A stretch of 64,000 bases of DNA from NCBI GenBank assembly GCA_947039275.1, contig CAMQYL010000002.1, positions 84,217 through 148,216 of the forward strand, read 5' to 3'. Made by a program: the position numbers and the translations under genes. Shown piece by piece: positions 45,136 through 53,894 of the stretch (positions within the stretch are counted from its first letter, which is position 1; every line of letters begins with the position of its first letter). Source of the DNA: Amulumruptor sp947039275 (GTDB lineage Bacteria; Bacteroidota; Bacteroidia; Bacteroidales; Muribaculaceae). The notes below the pieces were generated by a model. It had not been told where the DNA came from and made no database searches. It saw only the letters and a list, made by a program, of their open reading frames with translations.

Positions 45136-46248
45136 ATGGATATTGACCGTCTTTTGACCCCATCTTCAGAAAATAAAGTCATTTCATTTGCCAATGCGGA
45201 TGGCAAGCGTTGGATTGTGCCTGTCCGTGCTATGAAGCTTGCTTTAGCTATATATCAGCCTGGGAGCGTCAAGGGACGTATGATGAAGCGGTTTTTACCG
45301 GTGCTATGGCGTTTGGGCATATTCCGCCATATGCTTCATTCCGATCTCGGATTTTATGATTTGATTCCGTCCATCAGTCAGCCGTGTGCTGATGCGTTTC
45401 ACGCAAAGAGTATCGCTTGGAGTCTGTTTGGTGGAACACCGTCAGCCGACTCAAAAGTGACCATACAATGTGTTGATGATGGACGCATAGCGGGCTATTG
45501 CAAGGTCACTGACAGTCATGATATTGCGGTGCGTCTGTTCAAGCATGAATCCTTATTGCTTGATTTTCTCAATTCTTTTGAGGAAATGAAGGATCGTATA
45601 CCTCTTGCTCTTGACTATACCGTCACAGGCGATGATCTGTATCTTTTCATCCAGTCCACTGTCAAAACTTTGGAGTCAAAGGAGGAGCATCAATGGACTC
45701 CTTTGCATCAGAGTTTTCAGGCTGATCTTCACAGATTGACTGCAACGCCAATGAAGGCAGCTGAAACTGACACATTCTTGTCTATTCGTAGACTGTATGA
45801 TACATATGCAAAAGTAATACCCGAGGAACTGCGTGGTTTTGTCTCAGAAAGCGCACAGCAGGTGCTTGCCAATTTCTCTGACATGGATGTCTCGGCAGTG
45901 GTCACGCACCGTGATTTCACGCCATGGAATATGATTGTCAATGACGGCTCTCTGTTTGTATTTGATTGGGAGTATGGTATATATCATGGCATGCCAGGCA
46001 TAGACAAGTGTCATTTTCTTATTCAGACGGCACTGTTTGAGCAACACATTTCTCCGGAGGCACTGCTAAAGCAGTTGACACGCTATGACGATATAGATGC
46101 CATGCTCCTTAAGATATATCTCCTTGACATTATTTCCCTCTATGCCGCACGCAGCGGAGGCAAATGGAGTGACGGCGATTATGACACGTTGGCATTCCGT
46201 GCCCGTTTGCTCGGTCTGGCTGACACCATTGATGAAAACCGATTGTAA
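45136..46248 (+). CDS. aminoglycoside-phosphotransferase/choline-kinase-like protein
   Basis: A 370-residue protein with a protein-kinase-like fold in its C-terminal half. VVTHRDFTPWNMIVND holds the catalytic Brenner-type motif (His258, Asp260, Asn265), and FVFDWEYGIYHGMPGIDKCHFL supplies the metal-binding DWE (Asp277). The N-terminal lobe is less clear (VRLFKHESLLLDFL, DLYLFIQST). In this setting the substrate may be a sugar, a lipid carrier or choline/ethanolamine-like group. No cytidylyltransferase or LicD-like partner is visible. It is followed by the palindrome region. Confidence 0.75.
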   Translation: MDIDRLLTPSSENKVISFANADGKRWIVPVRAMKLALAIYQPGSVKGRMMKRFLPVLWRLGIFRHMLHSDLGFYDLIPSISQPCADAFHAKSIAWSLFGGTPSADSKVTIQCVDDGRIAGYCKVTDSHDIAVRLFKHESLLLDFLNSFEEMKDRIPLALDYTVTGDDLYLFIQSTVKTLESKEEHQWTPLHQSFQADLHRLTATPMKAAETDTFLSIRRLYDTYAKVIPEELRGFVSESAQQVLANFSDMDVSAVVTHRDFTPWNMIVNDGSLFVFDWEYGIYHGMPGIDKCHFLIQTALFEQHISPEALLKQLTRYDDIDAMLLKIYLLDIISLYAARSGGKWSDGDYDTLAFRARLLGLADTIDENRL

Positions 46249-46748
46249 TAAATAAATATAGGAGGATGTTGCAAAATTCACAAAATAACTGTATCAGATT
46301 TAGGGTCGCGGTCCAATGCCGTTCACTTAAGGCTCTGATGCGGATAGATACGTCGGAGACGTATCAGTTGTGCGAAACCCCATGCACGGAGCGTCAGCGA
46401 ACGTACATGGGGTCAGATGGTATGCTATTATGATCAACCTCGGAGAGGTTGGGGCATACCCACGTCCCTGCACCTCCATTTTTATTTTCCACTTTAAATC
46501 AATGACTTACACACATAATCATGCGTACCACAACCTCTCCGAGGTTGATTTTATATGGGCATCCTGTCCTCCCCATGTACGTTCGCTGACGCTCCGTGCA
46601 TGGGGTTAATCACGGCTGGCACGTCTCCGACGTACCTCCTATATTGGATTCACTGACCATGCTTAAGTGAACAACATTGGGTCGCGACCCTATTTTAGTA
46701 TAATTGACTGTTTTGCAGCGACCTCGCCCTTTATAGGCACATTATTTA
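46249..46748. repeat. nested palindromic element inside the polysaccharide operon
   Basis: A 500-base gene-free stretch filled by concentric inverted repeats. From outside in: TGCAAAA (46270-46276) with TTTTGCA (46711-46717); 46301-46330 with 46663-46692 (30 bases, four mismatches, starting TAGGGTCGCG); TACGTCGGAGACGTA (46349-46363) with its complement near 46620-46634; a perfect 37-base pair 46376-46412 with 46571-46607 (starts AACCCCATGCACGG); and ATCAACCTCGGAGAGGTTG (46433-46451) with 46531-46549. Two of these arms are also hairpins by themselves with a GGA/TCC loop. About 80 bases of AT-rich sequence form the centre. It resembles a MITE or REP composite; no transposase is encoded. Confidence 0.85.
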
Positions 46749-47861
46749 ATGCTGGTGGATAAGAAGAAAATCGTAGCATTCCATCTTTATAACGATTTCA
46801 GCGGAAGTCCGAAAGTTCTCGCCATGGCATTGGATGCTCTTGTCAGTGACGGTTGGGATGTGACACTTTTCACCTCTGACGGAGGTGTTCTTGACACCCT
46901 TTCTCGTCATGAGGCGGTGCATAAACACACTATTGCCTACAGGTTTTCATCTAACCCGATTGTGACGATATGGAGGCTGTTGAGATCTCAGACAGTCTCA
47001 TTTTTCAAGGCATTTAAGCATTGCCGCCATAAGGATACTGTGACCTATATCAACACGATACTCCCGTTTGGTGCCGCATTAGGAGCGAAACTGGCGGGTA
47101 GCCATGTAATATACCACTATCATGAGAATGCGTTTGCAAAAGGCAAGATGTACAGGCTGCTTGCAGCACTGATGAAACGTGTAGCTAATGATATAATCTG
47201 CGTCAGTGCCTTTCAGGCAAGGCATTTGTCGTTACCCGAAGAAAGGTTGCATGTCATTTCCAATGCACTTCCGTCATCTTTGCTGTCATCATTAAATTCT
47301 GACGCGCTTGTGGCTTATGCGCGTAAGCGCATCCTGATGGTTTCATCGCTCAAGGAGTATAAGGGTACGCTTGAGTTTATCAAACTTGCATCAGAGAAGC
47401 CTCAATTTGCATGGGATATCGTGATCAATGCCACACAGTCTGAAATAGATGCATATATCAGGCATAAGGCTTTGGATATAAAGGGGATGCCACAGCTTAG
47501 CATTTACCCTCGTCAATCTGATATAAGCCGATTCTATAATAATGCGTCACTCGTTATCTCATTGACAAACCCGGATATGGCAGTGGAGACTTTCGGACTA
47601 ACTGCTGCTGAGGCTATGACGGCAGGGCTTCCGGTGATTGTTCCTACTGTCGGAGGTATAGCAGATCTTGTGGCTGACGGATATAACGGATATAAGATAG
47701 ACGTCAGGAATCTCCCAGCAATAGGCGATCAAATCCGGGAAATACTCACAAATAAAGATTTATATATGAGGCTTGCGGCTGGCGCATTGGAAAAATCACG
47801 GGAATTTAATCCTCAGATTTTCTCATCTGCCATCTGTAATCTTTTCAACAGCAAATTGTAG
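46749..47861 (+). CDS. family 4 glycosyltransferase
   Basis: A 370-residue GT-B enzyme. KKIVAFHLYNDFSGSPKVLAMAL opens the acceptor domain, and RILMVSSLKEYKGTLEFIKLA plus TFGLTAAEAMTAGLPVIVPTVGGIADLVADGYNGY form the donor-binding domain with the E-x7-E pattern. It begins right after the palindrome element. Its TAG stop (47859-47861) is contributed by the REP palindrome at 47857-47883. Confidence 0.92.
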   Translation: MLVDKKKIVAFHLYNDFSGSPKVLAMALDALVSDGWDVTLFTSDGGVLDTLSRHEAVHKHTIAYRFSSNPIVTIWRLLRSQTVSFFKAFKHCRHKDTVTYINTILPFGAALGAKLAGSHVIYHYHENAFAKGKMYRLLAALMKRVANDIICVSAFQARHLSLPEERLHVISNALPSSLLSSLNSDALVAYARKRILMVSSLKEYKGTLEFIKLASEKPQFAWDIVINATQSEIDAYIRHKALDIKGMPQLSIYPRQSDISRFYNNASLVISLTNPDMAVETFGLTAAEAMTAGLPVIVPTVGGIADLVADGYNGYKIDVRNLPAIGDQIREILTNKDLYMRLAAGALEKSREFNPQIFSSAICNLFNSKL

Positions 47862-47883
47862 GGACATGCCATGGCATGTCCGC
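47857..47883 (+). repeat. REP-like palindrome, copy 2
   Basis: TTGTAGGGACATGCCATGGC then ATGTCCGC. It contains GTAG followed by the GGACATGCC/GGCATGTCC palindrome. The TAG is the stop of the upstream glycosyltransferase gene, and the next gene starts 13 bases after the palindrome. Confidence 0.8.
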
Positions 47884-47895
47884 ATAACGCACACG

Positions 47896-48978
47896 ATGAT
47901 AAATGTAGCAATCATAGGTTCGCAGGGAGTGCCTGCTTCCTACGGTGGATTTGAATCGCTCGTAGAGAACCTTCTCGGCGAAAATTGCCCCCAAGACATA
48001 CATTACACTGTCTTTTGCAGTTCAAAAGATATGAAACCTCTTGACGGGGGCAGCTATCGTGGGGCGTCCCTGCGTTACATCCCGTTGAGAGCAAACGGCA
48101 TACAGTCTATCCCCTATGACATCATGTCAATGCTTAAAGCAGCCAGGAGCTTTGATATCATTTTGATTTTAGGGGTGTCAGGTTGCTTGTTCATGCCGTT
48201 GCTAAGGACAATGACCCGGGCACGGATAATAGTCAATATCGATGGTCTTGAACATCGTCGACAGAAATGGGGGAAAATGGCTAAGCGCATCCTGAAAGCA
48301 TCTGAAGCTATGGCGGTCAAATATGCTGACATAGTGGTTGCTGACAATCAGGGCATAGTGGAATATGTCCGTGATACTTATGGCAAAGAAGCCGTCTTGA
48401 TAGCATATGGCGGTGACCAAGTAATCAGAGATGTAGATGATGCTGTATCCAAAACCATCCTTGACACATATGGTTTGCAAGATAGTGGATATGCAATATC
48501 ATTATGCCGTATTGAACCGGAAAATAATTGCGACATGATATTGGAGTCTTTTGCCAGTCGGGAGGCTTCGTTACCATTGGTATTCATAGGCAATTGGTCG
48601 CATTCTACCTATGCACAGTCGCTCCGTCAGCGTTATGCCACAGTCTCTGGCATACATATAATAGATGCCATCTATGACCTTGACCGTCTGTGGGTGCTCC
48701 GCTCACGGGCTGCTCTATATGTGCATGGGCATAGTGCCGGAGGTACTAATCCTTCGCTTGTAGAGGCGATGTTCCTCGGAATACCCATAGCAGCCTATGA
48801 CGTTAATTACAATCGTCATACCACAGGGGAGCTTGCTTCTTATTTCAGTAATGCTGACAATCTTCGTCGGCTTGCGGCAAATATAGAGTCTGCCCAGGGA
48901 CAAAAACTCAAGACATATGCTTGCGATGCATACCGCTGGTCAAAGATTGCGTGTCAGTATACAGATCTTTTCCGTTGA
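47896..48978 (+). CDS. family 4 glycosyltransferase with DUF1972 N-terminal domain
   Basis: A 360-residue GT-B protein whose opening MINVAIIGSQGVPASYGGFESLVENLL is the DUF1972 signature found in Cps2T/RfaB-like beta-rhamnosyltransferases. NIDGLEHRRQKWGK and VADNQGIVEYVRDTYGKEA are also typical, and HGHSAGGTNPSLVEAMFLGIPIAAYDVNYNR closes the donor site. A longer frame starting at 47773 runs through the REP and the preceding gene, so the ATG at 47896 is chosen. Rhamnose transfer is inferred from family only. Confidence 0.88.
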   Translation: MINVAIIGSQGVPASYGGFESLVENLLGENCPQDIHYTVFCSSKDMKPLDGGSYRGASLRYIPLRANGIQSIPYDIMSMLKAARSFDIILILGVSGCLFMPLLRTMTRARIIVNIDGLEHRRQKWGKMAKRILKASEAMAVKYADIVVADNQGIVEYVRDTYGKEAVLIAYGGDQVIRDVDDAVSKTILDTYGLQDSGYAISLCRIEPENNCDMILESFASREASLPLVFIGNWSHSTYAQSLRQRYATVSGIHIIDAIYDLDRLWVLRSRAALYVHGHSAGGTNPSLVEAMFLGIPIAAYDVNYNRHTTGELASYFSNADNLRRLAANIESAQGQKLKTYACDAYRWSKIACQYTDLFR

Positions 48979-48999
48979 TATAATAATCTGAAAATTACG

Positions 49000-49968
49000 A
49001 TGTTTATTGATATTTTAATATTGATAGGAAGCCTTATCCTGATATTAGGAGGCGCCAACTATCTTACTGACGGGGCTTCATCAGTAGCCAAGCGATGGGG
49101 TGTGTCCACGTTGGTTATCGGTCTGACAATCGTTTCTATAGGATCATCCGCGCCCGAATTTGTTATTTCGGTCACTTCGGCAGCTCACCATTCTGGAGGG
49201 TTGGCGATTGGCGATATAGTAGGCAGCAATATCTTCAATATACTGGTAATCGTGGGCGTTGTCGCTATCATACGACCTTTAAAGGTGCAAAAAGGCACGT
49301 TGGCTAATGAACTCCCGCTCGTAGTCTTATCATCTATTGTCTTGATAATATGTTCCGTTGACAAGCAGATTGACGGTTTCCCTGTTGATGAGATTACCCG
49401 AAGCGACGGACTCTTGATGATATTGTTTTTCCTGATATTTTTGCGCTACACATTCGCTATAGCTCATAACACGGATAATGTCGGAGATCCTGTGAAGATC
49501 AAGATATTTCCCATGTGGCTGTCGCTGATTATGATAGTGGGAGGATTGGGCGCGCTTGTATGGGGCGGAAATCTGTTTGTAAATTCCGCATCAGACATAG
49601 CGAGGATATGCGGAGTCAGTGAAGCTGTCATCGGATTGACAATTGTAGCGGTCGGTACTTCGCTCCCAGAATTAGCCACTTCAATTGTCGCTGCTGTCAA
49701 AAATGAGCCAGGATTGGCTATCGGTACAGTGGTCGGAAGTGCCGTATTCAATGTTTTCCTCGTACTCGGCGTCTCTGCTACATTATGGCCTCTGACCATG
49801 GGCGGCATAACGTTACTAGACTTTGGAGTCCTGTTACTTGCCAGCATAATGTTTTGGGCGTTTGGTCAGTGGTTCAAAGTTCGCACAATCACACGTCCAG
49901 AAGGCATCATTATGGTCCTTTGCTACATCGCTTATACCGTGGTGCTGATTCGTCAGGCTATGGGATAA
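49000..49968 (+). CDS. calcium/sodium antiporter of the CaCA family
   Basis: A 322-residue YrbG-like membrane antiporter with ten hydrophobic segments in two inverted halves. The alpha-repeats are visible: GSSAPEFVISVTSAAHHSGG...GDIVGSNIFNI in the first half and GTSLPELATSIVAAVKNEPGL...GTVVGSAVFN in the second, with the acidic residues of the ion site. It is 21 bases beyond the last polysaccharide gene and thus likely shares its transcript, although its function is housekeeping. Confidence 0.92.
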   Translation: MFIDILILIGSLILILGGANYLTDGASSVAKRWGVSTLVIGLTIVSIGSSAPEFVISVTSAAHHSGGLAIGDIVGSNIFNILVIVGVVAIIRPLKVQKGTLANELPLVVLSSIVLIICSVDKQIDGFPVDEITRSDGLLMILFFLIFLRYTFAIAHNTDNVGDPVKIKIFPMWLSLIMIVGGLGALVWGGNLFVNSASDIARICGVSEAVIGLTIVAVGTSLPELATSIVAAVKNEPGLAIGTVVGSAVFNVFLVLGVSATLWPLTMGGITLLDFGVLLLASIMFWAFGQWFKVRTITRPEGIIMVLCYIAYTVVLIRQAMG

Positions 49969-49986
49969 ATATAATTCCAAAATTTC

Positions 49987-50706
49987 TCATTGCCTACACT
50001 GAGCAGCCAATGACAGTATATGGCAAGTTTGGACAGCCGCTATCGCGGCTGTTTCTGTGCGCAGACGGTTCGGTCCAAGAGTTATGGGGAGGAAACCTGC
50101 ATCTACTGCGGCGGTGATTTCTTTTGGTGAGAAATCTCCTTCGGGACCTATCAGTATGGTGGCTGACTGCCCAGCATGATATCGGCATGCCAGTTCCTGA
50201 CGCTGGTATATGTCATCGCAGTAGGCTATGAATTTCTCGCCATTATGAGGTTGTGACAGAAAGGTCTCTATTGGAGTCATCTCGTCAATACATGGCAACA
50301 CGGACTTGAGCGACTGTTTCATGGCTGCAATGGCTACTTTCTCAAGCCGTTCGGTCTTGATTTCCTTGCGCTCGGAGTGCTCGCATCTGAGTGGGACGAT
50401 GCGGTTTATCCCGATTTCGGTCAGCTTTTCTACCATCCATTCCATACGGTCCATTGATTTTGTAGGTGCAACAGCCACGGTTATATCATAGCCCCATGGA
50501 AGAGGCATGTCACGCTTATCTATGATTTCAAGCGCTGCTTTTTTAGGGTGGGCAGCCACAAGACGGCAATCATAAGCGTGTCCCTTTCCATCGATGACCT
50601 GTAGGGTATCGCCTTCTTGCATCCGCAATACTCTGATGGCATGATTGGAGTCGCTCTCGGGAAGCACCGGGAGCGACTCTATATCTGGACAATAGAATTG
50701 TATCAT
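49987..50706 (-). CDS. rsmE: 16S rRNA (uracil-1498-N3)-methyltransferase
   Basis: Methylates U1498 of 16S rRNA. The 239-residue protein has an N-terminal PUA-like domain (DSNHAIRVLRMQEGDTLQVIDG) and a SPOUT knot domain with ILIGPEGDFSPKEI and ITLGPNRLRTETAAIAAV, the S-adenosylmethionine-binding knot. It is the last gene of a minus-strand cluster and converges on the antiporter gene with an 18-base gap. Confidence 0.95.
   Translation of the reverse strand: MIQFYCPDIESLPVLPESDSNHAIRVLRMQEGDTLQVIDGKGHAYDCRLVAAHPKKAALEIIDKRDMPLPWGYDITVAVAPTKSMDRMEWMVEKLTEIGINRIVPLRCEHSERKEIKTERLEKVAIAAMKQSLKSVLPCIDEMTPIETFLSQPHNGEKFIAYCDDIYQRQELACRYHAGQSATILIGPEGDFSPKEITAAVDAGFLPITLGPNRLRTETAAIAAVQTCHILSLAAQCRQ
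50033..50052 (+). terminator. possible terminator hairpin inside the rsmE 3' end
   Basis: ACAGCCGC-tatc-GCGGCTGT is a perfect 8-bp GC-rich hairpin followed by TTCTGT on the plus strand. It sits 65 bases past the antiporter stop, within the coding end of convergent rsmE, and could terminate the plus-strand transcript. The T-run is weak. Confidence 0.35.
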
Positions 50707-50727
50707 ATACTATTCGGGGTTTCTATA

Positions 50728-52119
50728 TCATGCTTCCTCTACATAGCCGTCGGGAGCACTTTCGGTCAATTTTGTGTCCGCTGTGGCATCCGAGGGGCGT
50801 GTGCTGTCTTTAAATATAAGCACAAATGAGATGGCAACGGCTAAAGCAAATCCAGCAAAAATGAGCCATGTCGCAGTCCAGTCGCCCAACAGGTAACTTA
50901 TGCCGTCGACTTCAGTCCATCGGCAGAAGTGGTCCACCACGGCTCCGGCACTCAGCGTACCGACTGTCGCACCGATGCCGTTGGTCATAAGCATAAATAG
51001 TCCCTGTGCCGATGCCTGTATGGACTTGTCGGTCTCTTGCTCGACAAACAAGGCTCCGGAGACATTGAAGAAGTCAAATGCCACACCGTAGACTACCATA
51101 GAGAGGATAAAGAGCATCACACCTGGCATATCCGGATTTCCGATGCCGAAGAATCCGAATCTCAGCACCCAAGCCAGCATGGCGATGAGCATCACCTTCT
51201 TGATACCGAAACGTTTCAGGAAAAATGGTATCATCAATATGCACAGAGCTTCGCTTATCTGCGACAGCGACGTCAGCAGGGTCGCATTGTTGGCAGCAAA
51301 TGTATCGGCAAATCCTGAGCCTTTGAAACTGGTGATAAACGGACCTGCATATCCGTTGGTGACTTGCAGACACATGCCTAAGAGCATAGAGAATATGAAG
51401 AATATCGCCATCTTCTTGACTTTGAATAGTTTGAAGGCATTCAATCCAAGAGTCTCGGCTATGCTGCGATTGCTGGATGCTTTCGGTGTAATCGGGCACT
51501 CTGGCAGTGAAAAGCAGTATGCTCCCAATATAAGACCTAATCCACCCGATACAAAGAGCTGCATGTAGGTGTACTGGAATCTAAGAGGATGCGCCGACAG
51601 CGAGAACGACAGTCCTTCGCCCGGTGTCCATGTGGCACAGTTGACAAACCACATCGTGGCTATGAAGCCGACCGTACCGAATACACGTATCGGCGGGAAA
51701 TCCTTGATGGTATCATAGCCGTGGCTCTTGAGTACCGAGAATGCCACCGTATTGCTCAGCGCTATGGTCGGCATATAGAAAGCTACGCTGATTGTGTACA
51801 TGGTGACAAACAATGAAGGATTGGGGAAGGTGCCGCTCTCCATGGCTGCATGTCCTAACCACCAGCATGAAAGCATGAAAGCACCAGCCACAATCTGACA
51901 TATTCCGAGCAGACGTTGAGGCTGAATCCATCGGTCAGCCACAATGCCCATCAGGGTAGGCATGAATATGGATACTATGCCTTGGATGGCATAAAACCAG
52001 GCTATGAGATGTCCCATGCCGGCACTTCCGAGATAGTTACCGACACTGGTCAAGTATGCTCCCCACACGGCAAATTGCAGGAAGTTCATGACTATTAGTC
52101 GCAGTTTTACGTTCTTCAT
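50728..52119 (-). CDS. MFS transporter of the nucleoside permease (NupG/XapB) type
   Basis: A 463-residue major-facilitator protein with about 12 hydrophobic helices. MKNVKLRLIVMNFLQFAVWGAYLTSVGNYLG and MPTLMGIVADRWIQPQRLLG are the expected N-terminal features of the nucleoside:H+ symporter branch; EQETDKSIQASAQGLFMLMTNGIGA is the conserved loop in the second half. It likely imports nucleosides by proton symport. It lies 21 bases upstream of rsmE in the same direction and 53 bases downstream of the DUF151 gene. Confidence 0.88.
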   Translation of the reverse strand: MKNVKLRLIVMNFLQFAVWGAYLTSVGNYLGSAGMGHLIAWFYAIQGIVSIFMPTLMGIVADRWIQPQRLLGICQIVAGAFMLSCWWLGHAAMESGTFPNPSLFVTMYTISVAFYMPTIALSNTVAFSVLKSHGYDTIKDFPPIRVFGTVGFIATMWFVNCATWTPGEGLSFSLSAHPLRFQYTYMQLFVSGGLGLILGAYCFSLPECPITPKASSNRSIAETLGLNAFKLFKVKKMAIFFIFSMLLGMCLQVTNGYAGPFITSFKGSGFADTFAANNATLLTSLSQISEALCILMIPFFLKRFGIKKVMLIAMLAWVLRFGFFGIGNPDMPGVMLFILSMVVYGVAFDFFNVSGALFVEQETDKSIQASAQGLFMLMTNGIGATVGTLSAGAVVDHFCRWTEVDGISYLLGDWTATWLIFAGFALAVAISFVLIFKDSTRPSDATADTKLTESAPDGYVEEA

Positions 52120-52172
52120 GTTAACTTCAATGTGTGTATTAGATTATTTTGGCTTATATAAAAATTGAGTGG

Positions 52173-52808
52173 TCAGTCTCCTGATTTCTTACGTTTGATT
52201 ATGTCGCTTATTTTGGCTGCCTCTTCATATGCCTCCTTGCTGATTGAATCTGCAAGCATCTTTTCAAGCTCTTCAATGGCGTAGTTTTCGAGCTTGGGGT
52301 TTGATGGATGCGTTAGGGGAGTCATATCTTCGTCAGGCTCAACGGTCTCAGTATCGTTTGACGCATCATCGTCAGCCTTATCGCTGAAAGGATCATTTTC
52401 CATTACGAACCCTGCCTCCTCAAGTATCTCGCGAGTGGTGAAGATTGGCGATTTGGTGCGCATGGCAATCGCTATGGCGTCGCTGGTACGTGCTTCAAGC
52501 ACTATCTCGCGATCTCCGTCGGTGAAAGTCAGCTCGCTTGAAAACAACCCGTCTTCAAATCGGTTGATATAGACCTCTTTGAGGGTGACCCCGAATCCGT
52601 GTGCGAAACTTACGAACAAGTCATGTGTCAATGGACGTGGGGGTATGGCTCCCTCCATTTTCATAGCTACGGACTGTGCCTCAGGAGCACCTATAATGAT
52701 AGGTAGCTTTACAGGTCCGTTTATCTCCGACAGTATCAGAGCATATGCCCCGGTCTGTATCTGGCTGTATGACAGACCCATTACGCGCATTGCTACTCGT
52801 TTGCTCAT
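52173..52808 (-). CDS. bifunctional-nuclease (DUF151) family protein with UVR motif
   Basis: A 211-residue protein. Residues about 1-145 match the DUF151/BFN family (MGLSYSQIQTGAYALILSE, LPIIIGAPEAQSVAMKMEG, PPRPLTHDLF, LEARTSDAIAIAMRTKSPIFTT). An acidic linker (about 145-170) joins it to a C-terminal UvrB/UvrC motif (LEKMLADSISKEAYEEAAKISDIIKRKK). This domain pair is common in Bacteroidetes; the biochemical role is not settled. It starts 12 bases after mnmA. Confidence 0.88.
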   Translation of the reverse strand: MSKRVAMRVMGLSYSQIQTGAYALILSEINGPVKLPIIIGAPEAQSVAMKMEGAIPPRPLTHDLFVSFAHGFGVTLKEVYINRFEDGLFSSELTFTDGDREIVLEARTSDAIAIAMRTKSPIFTTREILEEAGFVMENDPFSDKADDDASNDTETVEPDEDMTPLTHPSNPKLENYAIEELEKMLADSISKEAYEEAAKISDIIKRKKSGD

Positions 52809-52820
52809 ATCCAGTCTAAT

Positions 52821-53894
52821 TTATATCTTTCGCCCTGTTATTATGCCGCTTCCATAACATAATTCACCCTTGGCATCATATATTACTGCAAACTGACCCG
52901 GAGCTATGCCTTGCACAGGACTATTGCTCTCTATGACATATTCGCCAGGGGAGAGGCGTGTGAGTTTAGCTCCGAAGCGTTCTGGAGAGTGCCTGTTTTT
53001 AAACATGATGTCCACTCCGTCACATTCGTCAAGCCATGGGTCGCGGGTGATCCAGTGCATTTCATCGATGTGGAGGGTGTTGCCGTATTGCAGCGGTGTG
53101 TCGTAGCCCCGTGACACATATATCACGTTGTCACGCACATTTTTCTTCACCACATACCATGGTCCTCCGCTCAGTCCGAGTCCCTTACGCTGCCCGATAG
53201 TGTGGAACCAGTAGCCCTTGTGTTCGCCTATCTTGTGGCCGTTGCTGATGTCTATTATTGCGCCTTTTTTCTCGCCGAGATGACGGCGGATGAAGTCGTT
53301 GTAGTTGATTTTGCCGAGGAAGCATATGCCTTGGCTGTCAGGACGATAGGCGTTGGGCAGCTTTTGCTCCATGGCTATCTCCCTGACGCGGGCTTTTGGC
53401 ATAGCACCCAAAGGGAATGTCAGATGCTTTAGCTGGTCATAGGTGATGCGGGCAAGAAAATCGGTCTGATCCTTGACCGGATCCACAGCTGTAGTCAGGT
53501 ATTTTAGTCCGTCTATCTCCGTGGTGCCGGCATAGTGTCCTGTAGCGGTCAGATCAAACTCATGGCCGTAGCGTTGCTCAAAGTAGCCGAATTTAATCAT
53601 ACGGTTACACATCATGTCGGGATTGGGAGTCAATCCTTGTTTGACCGTGTCAAGTGCATATTGCATGACGTTTTCCCAATATTCGTCATGGAGCGATACC
53701 ACCTCCAATGGCAGCCCGTATCGGCGCGCTATCAGAGTGCACATCTCTATATCCTCCTCGGCAGAGCAGTCGCCCTCGCCGTTCTCATTGCCTATCTTGA
53801 TATAGAACAGATGCAGGTCATGCCCCTGCTCCCGAAGGCAGTGCACTGCTACCGCAGAGTCTACTCCACCTGATATGAGTGCGGCTATCTTCAT
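52821..53894 (-). CDS. mnmA: tRNA 2-thiouridine(34) synthase
   Basis: Adds sulfur to U34 of tRNA for Glu, Gln and Lys. The 357-residue protein has the PP-loop SGGVDSA (residues 8-14), the catalytic cysteine in NPDMMCNRMIKFG (Cys96), GHYAGTTEI, and the second catalytic cysteine in SQGICFLGKINYNDF. Its ATG overlaps the stop of the DUF5106 gene (ATGA). All domains are complete. Confidence 0.95.
   Translation of the reverse strand: MKIAALISGGVDSAVAVHCLREQGHDLHLFYIKIGNENGEGDCSAEEDIEMCTLIARRYGLPLEVVSLHDEYWENVMQYALDTVKQGLTPNPDMMCNRMIKFGYFEQRYGHEFDLTATGHYAGTTEIDGLKYLTTAVDPVKDQTDFLARITYDQLKHLTFPLGAMPKARVREIAMEQKLPNAYRPDSQGICFLGKINYNDFIRRHLGEKKGAIIDISNGHKIGEHKGYWFHTIGQRKGLGLSGGPWYVVKKNVRDNVIYVSRGYDTPLQYGNTLHIDEMHWITRDPWLDECDGVDIMFKNRHSPERFGAKLTRLSPGEYVIESNSPVQGIAPGQFAVIYDAKGELCYGSGIITGRKI

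Noticed and set aside
46370..46609. 79-codon frame inside the nested palindrome
   Set aside because: Its sequence is imposed by the palindromic arms (both ends translate the same repeat), so it is not a likely gene.
47773..47895. Upstream start for the DUF1972 glycosyltransferase
   Set aside because: The extension overlaps the preceding gene and the REP; the ATG at 47896 gives the family's exact N-terminus.
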